From: an uncultured Prosthecobacter sp.
GTDB lineage: Bacteria; Verrucomicrobiota; Verrucomicrobiia; Verrucomicrobiales; Verrucomicrobiaceae
Direction: 5' to 3'
Length of the DNA stretch: 28,966 bases
Assembly (NCBI GenBank): GCA_937941745.1
Contig: CALDGV010000661.1
Coordinates: 1-28,966, forward strand
Shown one piece after another: positions 1 through 7,460 of the stretch. Below the pieces are notes generated by a model. It made no database searches. It was not told where the DNA came from and worked only from the letters and a program-made list of their open reading frames with translations. Every line of letters starts with the position of its first letter. Position 1 is the stretch's first letter. Made by a program: the position numbers and the translations under genes.

Positions 1-631
1 GGCCACCACGGCAAGGCTGTATCGCTCAGGTTTCGGAACGACCCAGGTGCTGACTGGTGTGCCTGCGGCTACGGTGACGGCTCCTGTCAATTACGTGGTT
101 TTTGGTGGCCGCTATATCGCGCCTCCAACCACCACGGGAGCGACTACGGTGCTGATGAACATTGCCCCTGGAAGCAACAATGCTGAAGTTTTCTTCCTTG
201 AAGATGGTGCCAGCAACATTGTTGCCAGCCTGAATCCCAACTTGGAGCGGCTTGCTCCTGGCGACACCAATCCGATCGTCAGCATTGGAGCCAGAAGCAC
301 TGTCACCGTTCCGAAGAAGACAGTGACCATCAACCCAGCAAACACGAGTGTGAAGGCCACGGCTTCATCGGGAGCATTCAGCGGCGCCTTTGCCCTGGCG
401 GATGATGATACGACCACGCCGACGGTGAAGGCGGATGAGTTCAAGCGCAGCATTGCCTTCCAGGGCTTGATCGTGCGTCACCGTCAGCCTGACAACTCCT
501 GGATCAGCTATGGCGTCGGCTACTTCCTGGTGGATCAACTTCCACAGACGTTCCCAGGCACCACGACCAAGAATTCGCCAAGGCTTTCAGGTCTGGCTGT
601 CTTCCGGCCGCTGGGAGTGGACGTTCCTTGA
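1..631 (+). CDS. C-terminal part of a large secreted/surface protein (5' truncated)
   Basis: The frame is open from the window edge (first full codon at base 2) to the TGA at 629-631, so only about 209 C-terminal residues are visible and the real start lies upstream. The sequence is rich in Thr, Val, Ala, Gly and Pro, nearly free of Cys, and reads as beta-rich. A stretch with SGAFSGAF, then DEFKRSIAFQGLIV and YGVGYFLVDQLP, looks like the closing module seen at the ends of long exported repeat proteins in Verrucomicrobia and Planctomycetes. That match is from memory of style, not a named domain. The gene ends 24 bases before a strong intrinsic terminator, so it is the last gene of its unit. 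The function is unknown; cell-surface or extracellular location is an inference. Confidence 0.75.
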   Translation, partial: ATTARLYRSGFGTTQVLTGVPAATVTAPVNYVVFGGRYIAPPTTTGATTVLMNIAPGSNNAEVFFLEDGASNIVASLNPNLERLAPGDTNPIVSIGARSTVTVPKKTVTINPANTSVKATASSGAFSGAFALADDDTTTPTVKADEFKRSIAFQGLIVRHRQPDNSWISYGVGYFLVDQLPQTFPGTTTKNSPRLSGLAVFRPLGVDVP

Positions 632-654
632 GGTTCATTCGCTGAATGGTTTTT

Positions 655-690
655 CGCCGGCCTGATGACCTCGTCAGGCCGGCGTTTTTC
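655..690 (+). terminator. Rho-independent terminator after the surface-protein gene
   Basis: An 11-bp perfect stem pairs 655-665 (cgccggcctga) with 674-684 (tcaggccggcg) around an 8-base loop, followed by TTTTT at 685-689. It separates the upstream gene from the kdsA operon. Confidence 0.9.
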
Positions 691-697
691 TTGCCGG

Positions 698-725
698 TTG
701 TCAGAGCGTCCATACCCGCTAGTTT
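698..725 (+). promoter_or_regulatory. Possible sigma70-type promoter for the kdsA operon
   Basis: TTGTCA at 698-703 matches the -35 consensus at 5 of 6 positions. It is followed after 16 bases by TAGTTT at 720-725, a poor -10 (3 of 6). It lies between the upstream terminator and kdsA, where a promoter is needed. The assignment rests on position more than on motif quality. Confidence 0.25.
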
Positions 726-771
726 CACAGACGCGGTGTGCATTCAGTGCCCGGTCTGATTTTTTCTTCCC

Positions 772-1602
772 ATGTCTGCTCTTCCAGTTGTCCAGGTCGG
801 TTCCGTCGTTGTCGATGGTGCCGAGCCTCTTTTTATTCTTGGTCCCTGCGTGATCGAGAGTGAAGATTTTATCTGGGAGGTTGCGGAAAGGCTCGGAGCC
901 CTGGCCCACAGCCTGCGTTTGAGGTGGATTTTCAAGGCCTCCTATGACAAAGCCAACCGCAGTGCAGTCTCCTCATTCCGCGGCATTGGAGTCAAGGCCG
1001 GGTGCAAGCTGCTGCAAAAAGTAGGACTGAAACTGGGAGTGCCTGTGACGACGGACATTCATACCTCGGAGGAAGCTCGTGTGGCCGCCGATTACATCGA
1101 CCTTTTGCAGATTCCTGCCTTTCTCTGCCGCCAGACGGACCTTATTCTCGCCGCTGGAGAAACCGGACGGGCGGTGAATGTGAAAAAGGGCCAGTTCATG
1201 GCGCCCTGGGATGTTAAAAACATCGCTGAGAAGCTGCAATCGGTGCGCTGTCAGAACTTCCTTTTTACGGAGCGGGGCACGACATTCGGCTACCAGAACC
1301 TTGTGGCTGACATGCGATCCCTCTACTGGATGCGCGAACTCGGATTCCGTGTCATCTTTGATGCCACGCATTCGGTTCAGCGTCCTGGCGGGCTTGGGAC
1401 AGCCACCGGCGGTGATGGCAAGCTGGCCCCGGTTCTGGCTCGTGCTGCTGTGGCAGCAGGCTGCGATGGTGTTTTTATGGAGACACATCCCAACCCTGCC
1501 AAGGCCATGTCTGATGGCCCCAACCAGATCCCGCTGACAGAGCTGCCCCAGGTGCTGGGCCAGCTTCGCAAAATCCACGCTGTTGTTCAGGAAGGTCTTT
1601 GA
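772..1602 (+). CDS. kdsA: 3-deoxy-8-phosphooctulonate synthase (Kdo-8-phosphate synthase)
   Basis: Condenses phosphoenolpyruvate with arabinose-5-phosphate to give Kdo-8-phosphate, the committed step to the Kdo sugar of LPS, in the cytoplasm. The 276 residues fit the usual length. Family motifs are intact: GPCVIES near residue 24, FKASYDKANRS, PAFLCRQTDL, NVKKGQFMAPWDV, DATHSVQ and FMETHPNP...SDGPN. Residue 26 is Cys, where the metal-independent E. coli enzyme has Asn; with the His of DATHSV, the Glu of METHP and the Asp of SDGPN this gives the ligand set of the metal-dependent class. It is the first gene of an LPS operon, with the lptC-like gene 11 bases downstream. The ATG at 772 keeps the whole N-terminal strand. 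The call is firm; the class rests on the Cys. Confidence 0.96.
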   Translation: MSALPVVQVGSVVVDGAEPLFILGPCVIESEDFIWEVAERLGALAHSLRLRWIFKASYDKANRSAVSSFRGIGVKAGCKLLQKVGLKLGVPVTTDIHTSEEARVAADYIDLLQIPAFLCRQTDLILAAGETGRAVNVKKGQFMAPWDVKNIAEKLQSVRCQNFLFTERGTTFGYQNLVADMRSLYWMRELGFRVIFDATHSVQRPGGLGTATGGDGKLAPVLARAAVAAGCDGVFMETHPNPAKAMSDGPNQIPLTELPQVLGQLRKIHAVVQEGL

Positions 1603-1613
1603 TTCGAGCCTGC

Positions 1614-2150
1614 ATGTCCGTCTTCCCCCCCTCTACCTGCCGTGTCTGGCCTGCGCTTTTCCTGGTGCTGGCCACCGCATTGCTTGCTCAAAGCACGGCA
1701 CCGCTGCCTCCGCCGCAGGAGAGCAAGATGGCTGCCTTTGGGAAAATGATCCCAGAAGGCTTTGTGAACCGCGGAGTCGTCATTCCATCCTTCGATGAAG
1801 CGGGGAAAAAGACCTCCGAACTGCATGCCACCACCCTGACTCGGATCGACAGCGAGCGCCTGCAGGCCTCGGAAGTCACCATCGACATCCTGTCGGACGA
1901 TCCGGCTGACAACATGCGCGTCACCCTGCCGAGCGCCCTGTATCATCTGAATGAGGAGGTTCTGCGCAGTGAGGAGCGCAGCACGATCTTCCGCCGGGAT
2001 CAGGAAACTTCCGGGGATACCCTGGTCTTTGATTCGCGCACTTCGATGGGTAGCATGACGGGCCGTGTGCGCACATTGATCTTTGACACCGGCACCGAGA
2101 CGGGGCATTCCACCCCTGCCCAACAACCTGCTCCCAAGGCATCGAACTGA
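1614..2150 (+). CDS. lptC: LptC-like periplasmic LPS export protein
   Basis: Small exported protein (178 residues) with a hydrophobic N-terminal segment (about residues 9-25) that could be a signal peptide or single anchor, followed by a beta-rich domain (VVIPSFDEAGKKTSELHA, then LQASEVTIDIL). LptC normally links the inner-membrane LptBFG transporter to the periplasmic LptA bridge. Sequence similarity to LptC is weak by eye; the call rests on the fold style and above all on position between kdsA and the lptA/lptB genes, as in the enterobacterial locus. The ATG at 1614 is 11 bases after the kdsA stop; a TTG at 1599 would overlap kdsA and is less likely. Its C-terminus is Pro/Ala-rich and probably disordered. 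It could instead be another OstA-fold protein of the Lpt system. Confidence 0.7.
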   Translation: MSVFPPSTCRVWPALFLVLATALLAQSTAPLPPPQESKMAAFGKMIPEGFVNRGVVIPSFDEAGKKTSELHATTLTRIDSERLQASEVTIDILSDDPADNMRVTLPSALYHLNEEVLRSEERSTIFRRDQETSGDTLVFDSRTSMGSMTGRVRTLIFDTGTETGHSTPAQQPAPKASN

Positions 2151-2151
2151 C

Positions 2152-3141
2152 ATGAACCCCTACCGGCCCATCCTTTTGCTGCTCCCCCTCGGCTGGGCTA
2201 TCTCAGCGCATGGCCAGGGTGCCAGCCGTCTTTCTAACCCTGGGAGCGGCCTAGACTCCAAGCGCCAGCTCCAGCAGGCGGCCGAGCGGCTTCGGGAAGC
2301 CCAGAAGAGTGGTGAATTGGACCGGGCTAAGTCAACCGCCCAGGAACTGATCAAAAACCTTCCTCCAGGAATCACGGATGCAGCCAAGGCGGCGGTTCAG
2401 TCACCTGAGGCCCGTGCCCAGGCTATTGAAGCCGCCAAGGCCGCTGCCGGTGGGATGCTTCCCCAGTTCCAGGGCATGGCTGGCGGCCAGACTCCAGGGG
2501 CGACTCCTCCTCCGACAGCTCCGGCGGTCCAGGAAACTCCTCCGACCGCCCCTGCCGGCCCTGCGCCCGGCGCTCTTCAGCCGCTTGAACAGGCCTCGAC
2601 TCCCCCCACAGGCCTCACCCGGGCACTCATCGAGTCCGACCGGGCTGACTTCGACCTCAAGCAGGGCATCTTCATTTACCGTGGTCATGTCAAAGCCCGT
2701 CACCCCGATTTTTACATCGAGTGCGAAGAGCTGGAGGTTCACATGATCCAGGAAGATCAGGACAAGGCAAAGGCAGGCAGCCCTGCCAAGGCTGCGTCGA
2801 AAGACGCTCCCTCGATCACCAAAAGCGGAAAAAAAGCCGACAAGGAGCCGCCCATCAAAAAGGCCATCGCTCGTGGCCCGATGGTCATTGTGGAAAAGCG
2901 CGATCCAGGTGGTGATGTCCAGCAGGGGCGCTGCAAGCGCCTCGAATACGATCGCGCTACAGGCAACATGACCCTCAGCGACTTCCCCCAGGTGCAGAAA
3001 GGCAATGTCCTGCATATGGCGACGACTGCAGACACCGTCATGACTTTTGACAAAGACGGCCGACTGACCACCAACCGGCCTGCCCGCACCGTCATCCTCA
3101 GTGATGATCAACCTCCGGGGGGCGCTTCGTCCTCGAACTGA
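2152..3141 (+). CDS. lptA: LptA/OstA-like periplasmic LPS transport protein with long low-complexity inserts
   Basis: Starts one base after the lptC-like stop and encodes 329 residues, clearly longer than a typical LptA (about 185). A signal peptide (about residues 1-19, PYRPILLLLPLGWAISAHG) is followed by an Ala/Gln/Lys-rich helical region and a Pro/Ala/Thr-rich linker (about residues 110-155). The OstA-type repeat begins near residue 160 with ESDRADFDLKQGIFIYRGHV and HPDFYIECEELEVH, resembling the LptA strand pattern. A Lys/Ala-rich insert (about 203-240) then interrupts it before the second half (ARGPMVIVEKRDPGGDVQQG, then LEYDRATGNMTLSDFPQVQ). LptA forms the beta-jellyroll bridge carrying LPS across the periplasm. 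The family is fairly sure from the repeat and the following lptB; the inserts have no known role. Confidence 0.8.
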   Translation: MNPYRPILLLLPLGWAISAHGQGASRLSNPGSGLDSKRQLQQAAERLREAQKSGELDRAKSTAQELIKNLPPGITDAAKAAVQSPEARAQAIEAAKAAAGGMLPQFQGMAGGQTPGATPPPTAPAVQETPPTAPAGPAPGALQPLEQASTPPTGLTRALIESDRADFDLKQGIFIYRGHVKARHPDFYIECEELEVHMIQEDQDKAKAGSPAKAASKDAPSITKSGKKADKEPPIKKAIARGPMVIVEKRDPGGDVQQGRCKRLEYDRATGNMTLSDFPQVQKGNVLHMATTADTVMTFDKDGRLTTNRPARTVILSDDQPPGGASSSN

Positions 3142-3160
3142 TTCTGATTCCCCCTTTCGC

Positions 3161-4036
3161 GTGGCCCGTTCTTCCAAGCGCAACCGTCCTGACAACTCCA
3201 CTCCGGCCCTCGGTCTGGAGGTCGATGCCGCCAACCGCCCTCTGTCGGCGGCTCCACAACCTGTTTACGCAGGGTCCTTGGAGGATCCCGGCACGCCAGT
3301 GTCTGCTCCGGGCAGCCGTCTGCTGCATACAGAAGGCTTGAAGAAGGTTTACGATGGACGTGCCGTCGTGAACGGAGTCGATATCGAGGTGAAGGAGGGC
3401 GAAATCGTCGGTCTTCTGGGGCCCAACGGCGCAGGTAAAACCACCACTTTCTACATGATTGTCGGGCTCGTCCGCCCGAACGGCGGCAAGGTTTATTTTG
3501 ATGGGGCGGATGCCACCCATGAACCCATGTACAAGCGTGCCCGCCTGGGCATGGGCTACCTGCCGCAGGAGGAGTCCATTTTCCGCCGCCTCACAGTGCG
3601 TGAGAACATCCTTGCGGTCATGGAGACGCAGAACTTCACCAAAAAGGAGCGCGATGAGCAGTGCCAGCAGCTCATGGAGAAGTTCGGCATCGACCACGTG
3701 GCCGACAATCCCGCCCTCACCCTTTCTGGCGGAGAAAAACGCCGTCTGACCATCGCCCGCAGCCTCGTGACCGAGCCAAAACTGCTGATGCTGGACGAGC
3801 CTTTCAGCGGAGTGGACCCCATTGCTGTCAGTGAGATCCAGGACATCATTCGAATGCTACGTCGCGCAGGGCTCGCCATCCTCATCACGGACCACAATGT
3901 TCGCGAAACCTTGAACATTGTGGACAGGGCCTACCTGATCTATGAAGGTCAGGTAAGGCGCCATGGCACCAAGGACTTCCTCGTCAACGACCCTGAGGCT
4001 CGCCGTCTGTATCTGGGAGAAGACTTCAGCATGTAG
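3161..4036 (+). CDS. lptB: LPS export ABC transporter ATP-binding protein LptB
   Basis: ATPase that powers LPS extraction from the inner membrane with LptF/LptG, which are not in this window. All ABC motifs are present: Walker A GPNGAGKTT, a Q-loop in GYLPQEESIF, signature LSGGEKRR, Walker B LLMLDEPFSGVDP and switch His in ITDHNVRE. The ending with YLGEDF is typical of LptB. The conserved domain begins around base 3320, so the chosen GTG at 3161 gives a Pro/Ser-rich N-terminal extension of about 50 residues. A GTG/ATG pair at 3101/3104 would extend it into lptA. A GTG at 3299, with GGAGG at 3280-3284, would give a normal-length protein. The start is therefore uncertain although the identity is not. 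Confidence 0.94.
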   Translation: MARSSKRNRPDNSTPALGLEVDAANRPLSAAPQPVYAGSLEDPGTPVSAPGSRLLHTEGLKKVYDGRAVVNGVDIEVKEGEIVGLLGPNGAGKTTTFYMIVGLVRPNGGKVYFDGADATHEPMYKRARLGMGYLPQEESIFRRLTVRENILAVMETQNFTKKERDEQCQQLMEKFGIDHVADNPALTLSGGEKRRLTIARSLVTEPKLLMLDEPFSGVDPIAVSEIQDIIRMLRRAGLAILITDHNVRETLNIVDRAYLIYEGQVRRHGTKDFLVNDPEARRLYLGEDFSM

Positions 4037-4074
4037 CCTGACTTCCATTCAACCAACCATCACCCCCCGAAAAC

Positions 4075-4080
4075 AAGGAG
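4075..4080 (+). promoter_or_regulatory. Strong ribosome binding site of hpf
   Basis: AAGGAG at 4075-4080 (AAGGAGG with the next G) lies 9 bases before the ATG at 4090. It stands out because most genes in this window lack a clear Shine-Dalgarno sequence; high translation of hpf is implied. Confidence 0.8.
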
Positions 4081-4089
4081 GATACCACC

Positions 4090-4677
4090 ATGCAAAAGCA
4101 CAACGTCAACCTGCCCATCGTCATCACCGGACGTCATGTCGAAATCACCGACGCCATCCGGGATTACGCCCACAAGAAAATTGAAGGTCTTCATCTCGAC
4201 TATCCTCGGATCATCGAGGCCAAGGTCATCCTTGATGTCCAGCACCACCGCCAGATCGCTGAAATCATCCTTTTCTGCGCTGATCACATCGTCATTGAGG
4301 TGAAAAGCACCACGGAAGACATCTATGCTTCGATTGATGAGTCGATCGCCAAGATCGCCCGCCGCATGCGGAAGTTCAAAACCCGCCTGCTCAAGAGCCA
4401 CCGTCCCCGGAAGGATGGCAGCATCCGTCACATCGAGGAGAAAGTCTTCCACGCTGAGGTCCTGCACACCACTGAAGAAGAGCACGTTGAGCCCGCTTAT
4501 GTTCACAATGAGAAGTACAAGGTCCGTCCGCTCTTCGCAGACGAGGCCATCATGGATCTCGAACTGAGCGACCGCCCCTTCGTCATCTTCCACAACCAGA
4601 CCACGCACAAGCTTGCGATCCTTTTCCGCCGCAAAGACGGTGACTACGGACTCGTCGAGCCCGAAGACAAAAACTAA
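4090..4677 (+). CDS. hpf: Ribosome hibernation promoting factor, long form
   Basis: Binds the 30S decoding region and dimerises ribosomes into inactive 100S particles in slow growth. The N-terminal domain (about residues 8-115) has the HPF/YfiA pattern: ITGRHVEITDAIRDYAHKKI, then LDVQHHRQIAEIILF and a second helix DIYASIDESIAKIARRMRKF, with a basic run after it. The C-terminal domain (about 140-190) carries YKVRPLFADEAIMDLELSD, FVIFHNQTTHKLAILFRRKD and DGDYGLVEP, the dimerisation module of long HPFs; 195 residues is the usual long-form length. It is the last gene of the Lpt operon, recalling the E. coli order lptA-lptB-rpoN-hpf but without rpoN. A strong terminator follows. Confidence 0.95.
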   Translation: MQKHNVNLPIVITGRHVEITDAIRDYAHKKIEGLHLDYPRIIEAKVILDVQHHRQIAEIILFCADHIVIEVKSTTEDIYASIDESIAKIARRMRKFKTRLLKSHRPRKDGSIRHIEEKVFHAEVLHTTEEEHVEPAYVHNEKYKVRPLFADEAIMDLELSDRPFVIFHNQTTHKLAILFRRKDGDYGLVEPEDKN

Positions 4678-4688
4678 GCTGAACTCAG

Positions 4689-4721
4689 GCGGGCGGACAG
4701 CAATGTCCGCCCGCTTTTTTT
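4689..4721 (+). terminator. Rho-independent terminator of the kdsA-lpt-hpf operon
   Basis: An 11-bp perfect stem pairs 4689-4699 (gcgggcggaca) with 4704-4714 (tgtccgcccgc) through a GCAA tetraloop, followed by seven T at 4715-4721. It lies 12 bases after the hpf stop and also sits at the tail-to-tail junction with the oligopeptidase gene. Confidence 0.95.
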
Positions 4722-4747
4722 GTGTCTGGACGTCGCCGTTGTAACTC

Positions 4748-6886
4748 TCACTCGCGGGAGAGTTGCCAGAGGATGAAGGCCATCTCTTCCGCTTTTTCCT
4801 TCAGGTGTTCGTAGCGTCCCGATTTGCCGCCGTGGCCGGCTCCCATGTTGGTTTTGAGGAGCAGGAGGTTTTTGTCCGTTTTGAGGGAGCGCAGCTTGGC
4901 CACCATTTTGGCGGGTTCCCAGTAAGTCACCCGCGGGTCGTGAAGTCCTGCGGTGAAGAGCATCGGTGGATACGCCTGGGCACGAACATTGTCATAAGGG
5001 CTGTAGCTGCGGATGAATTCAAATGCCGCCTTGTCCGTGATGGGGTTGCCCCATTCAGGCCACTCTCCCGGGGTGAGCGGCAGATCCTTGTCCAGCATGG
5101 TGTTGAGCACATCGACAAACGCGACGTGCGCAACGATGGCTCCGAAGAGTTCGGGGGCCTGATTGACAACCGCCCCCATCAGCTCACCGCCTGCACTGCC
5201 GCCACTGGCAGTGATGCGGCCTTGGGAGGAGTAGCCGAGCTGGATGAGCCCACGTGCAGCATCGACAAAGTCATGGAAGGTGTTCGTTCGTCGGGTGAGC
5301 TTGCCATCAAGATACCACTGGTAGCCAAGGTCGTCTCCTCCGCGGATGTGGGCGATCGCGTAAGCGAAGCCGCGGTCCACGAGGGAGAGGCGGCTCGTGC
5401 TGAAATCGGGAGGCGTGGCATGTCCGTAGGCTCCGTAGGCGTAGAGGTGCAGGGGCTGGCTGCCGTCCTTTTGGAAGCCCTTTTTCATCAGGATGGACAC
5501 CGGCACCTGAACACCATCGCGCGCCGTGATGGTGACGCGCTCAGTGACATACTGGGTGGCGTCGTAGCCACTGGGAATCTGCTGAACCTTCAGTGTCTCC
5601 AGGCGCTTCTCAGCGAGGTGGTAGTCATAGTCCGTTTCGGGGGTGACCATGGACTCATAGTCGATTCGCAGCTTGGTGACCTCGTATTCAGGGTTCATCC
5701 CGAGGCTGGCAGTGTAGCTGGACTCGGGAAACGCGATTTTCTCTGCCTCCAAAGGGGCGTCGTAGCGGCGGATTTCGATCTGGTCGAGACCGTCGATGCG
5801 GCCTTCGGTGACGAAGAAGTCCTTGAAGAGGCCAATGCCGGTCAGGTAATGCCGGTCGGAGCCTGGGATCAGGGTTTTCCAGTCGCCCGGCTTGTTCAAG
5901 GCCGCTGTGGCGATGCGGAAGTTCACATGTTCGTCGTTCGTGTGGATGTAAAGCAGGCCGTCGCGCACATCCACGTCGTATTCGCGGCCCGCCCGGCGCG
6001 GGCTGACGAGGATGGGCTCGGCCAGCGGATCTGCTGCGGGAATGAGGCGCACCTCGCTCGTGACCTGATCGCCAGTGCCGAGAATGATCCAGTCTTCCTG
6101 CGCGCTGAGATCGACATCGCAGCTGAAGCCGATGTCCGGTTCCTTGTAGATCAGCTTCGCCTTCTTCACATCATCACCCAGACGGTGATAATGGATGTTG
6201 TCCGTGCGCCAGTTTTCATTGGCGTAACCAAAGACGATGCCCTGGCTGTCGGAGGTCCAGACGATGCTGGAAAGCGTGTCTGGAATGACGTCAGGCAGGT
6301 CCTTTCCTGTCTGCAGGTCGCGGAAATGCACTTGGAAACGCTCCGAGCCGTCATCGTCGTAGGCATAGGCCATGAGTTTTCCATCCGGACTGATGACGAG
6401 TTCGCCGAGCTGGAAGTAGTCCTTACCCTTGGCCAGCTCGTTCTGGTCCAAGATGAGCTGTTCCGGGCCGCCTTCGGCAGGTTTCCGATAGTGGCGGCGA
6501 TACTGCGAGCCTTTGACAAAGGTGGACCAGTAAAGCCACGCGCCATCCTTCACGGGGACGGTGCTGTCATCTTCCTGGATGCGCCCCTTCAGTTCCTCAA
6601 AAAGCGTGTTCACCAGAGGCTGCTGTGCCTTCATGTGGGCTTCGAAGTAACTGTTCTCCGCCTTCAAGTAGGCCAGGATGTCCTTGTCCTTGATCTTCGG
6701 GTAGCCGGGATCGCGTAGCCAGTGCCAGGGATCTTCAAGAGTGATGCCGTGGTGGGTGGAGGAATGTGGGCGCTGGGGGGCGATGGGCGGGTTATCAGAG
6801 GTCATGGTGGAAACCGCAGTCTGTGCCAGGGAGGAGCAGGTGAGGGCCTGCGTCACGAACCAGAATCCTGCGGTGGAGTGTTTCAT
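4748..6886 (-). CDS. Oligopeptidase B-like serine peptidase (prolyl oligopeptidase family S9A)
   Basis: Cleaves short peptides, in oligopeptidase B after Arg/Lys. The 712 residues fit the family. The N-terminal part (about 40-410) is the beta-propeller, beginning with ITLEDPWHWLRD; the C-terminal alpha/beta-hydrolase carries the triad Ser564 in GGSAGG, Asp650 in GLHDPRV and His685 in GAGHGG. Other landmarks are YGAYGHATPPDFS, IAHIRGGDDLGYQWY and SPYDNVRAQAYPPMLFTAGL. The ATG at 6886 gives a weakly hydrophobic leader that may be a signal peptide for periplasmic export; a TTG at 6917-6919 or an internal ATG at 6805 (cytoplasmic form) are alternatives. It is monocistronic, convergent with hpf and divergent from moaE. 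Substrate preference cannot be read from sequence alone. Confidence 0.95.
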   Translation of the reverse strand: MKHSTAGFWFVTQALTCSSLAQTAVSTMTSDNPPIAPQRPHSSTHHGITLEDPWHWLRDPGYPKIKDKDILAYLKAENSYFEAHMKAQQPLVNTLFEELKGRIQEDDSTVPVKDGAWLYWSTFVKGSQYRRHYRKPAEGGPEQLILDQNELAKGKDYFQLGELVISPDGKLMAYAYDDDGSERFQVHFRDLQTGKDLPDVIPDTLSSIVWTSDSQGIVFGYANENWRTDNIHYHRLGDDVKKAKLIYKEPDIGFSCDVDLSAQEDWIILGTGDQVTSEVRLIPAADPLAEPILVSPRRAGREYDVDVRDGLLYIHTNDEHVNFRIATAALNKPGDWKTLIPGSDRHYLTGIGLFKDFFVTEGRIDGLDQIEIRRYDAPLEAEKIAFPESSYTASLGMNPEYEVTKLRIDYESMVTPETDYDYHLAEKRLETLKVQQIPSGYDATQYVTERVTITARDGVQVPVSILMKKGFQKDGSQPLHLYAYGAYGHATPPDFSTSRLSLVDRGFAYAIAHIRGGDDLGYQWYLDGKLTRRTNTFHDFVDAARGLIQLGYSSQGRITASGGSAGGELMGAVVNQAPELFGAIVAHVAFVDVLNTMLDKDLPLTPGEWPEWGNPITDKAAFEFIRSYSPYDNVRAQAYPPMLFTAGLHDPRVTYWEPAKMVAKLRSLKTDKNLLLLKTNMGAGHGGKSGRYEHLKEKAEEMAFILWQLSRE

Positions 6887-6997
6887 GGCGGCTAGTAATC
6901 GGCCGCCGGTCAGATGCAATCCTGGGAGGCCTTCGGGTTCATGATTCGTGCTGCTTTTGAGGTTGAGCCGCCGTCATCCTGCGAAACACTCCCCGGC

Positions 6998-7414
6998 ATG
7001 CATCTCCTTTCCCCTGAGCCGATTCCCACCGAAGCCACGCCGCCCTTTGCGCCCGGTGAAGGGGCGGAGGTGCGCTTTCTGGGCACGGTGCGTGGCACCG
7101 AGGACGGGAGGCCTATTTCAGGCATCGATTACAGCGCCTACCTGCCCATGGCTGAAAAGATGCTGGCTGCCTTGATTGAGCAGGGCAGGGCCGAACATGG
7201 CCAGCATGAGGTTTTCATCCAGCACCGGCTTGGATTCGTGGGGGCTGAGGAGCCGAGCATTGTGATCCGGGTGCGCTCCCGGCACAGTGCGGAAGCCTTT
7301 GACCTCTGCCGGTGGTATCTGAAGGAGGTCAAGACGCGGGTGCCGATCTGGAAACGGCCTGTGTTTGCCGATGAGAATGGGCTGGCAGGCGGCCCTGGGC
7401 GCGATCACGTGTGA
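6998..7414 (+). CDS. moaE: Molybdopterin synthase catalytic subunit MoaE
   Basis: Transfers sulfur from MoaD thiocarboxylate to precursor Z to make molybdopterin. Visible MoaE features are VRFLGTVRGTEDGRPISGI, then YLPMAEKML, HRLGFVGAEEPSIVI, SRHSAEAFDLCRWYL and KTRVPIWKRP. Lys112 and Lys119, seven apart, match the active-site pair K119/K126 of E. coli MoaE. The start at 6998 gives 138 residues and aligns the first strand (MHLLSPEPIP) with the usual N-terminus; an in-frame ATG at 6941 preceded by GGGAGG would add 19 residues. No moaD, moaA, moaC or molybdoenzyme lies in the window, so its partners must be encoded elsewhere. The gene starts divergently from the oligopeptidase. Confidence 0.9.
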   Translation: MHLLSPEPIPTEATPPFAPGEGAEVRFLGTVRGTEDGRPISGIDYSAYLPMAEKMLAALIEQGRAEHGQHEVFIQHRLGFVGAEEPSIVIRVRSRHSAEAFDLCRWYLKEVKTRVPIWKRPVFADENGLAGGPGRDHV

Positions 7415-7460
7415 AAGAGGCTTTTCAGAGCCGACGATGCCGGCCTAAGGTTACCCCTCC

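Noticed and set aside
4763..6718. 651-codon open frame on the + strand opposite the oligopeptidase gene
   Set aside because: It mirrors the minus-strand gene, which carries a complete catalytic triad and family motifs. The mirror frame is open only because of GC-rich codon bias and shows no recognisable domain.
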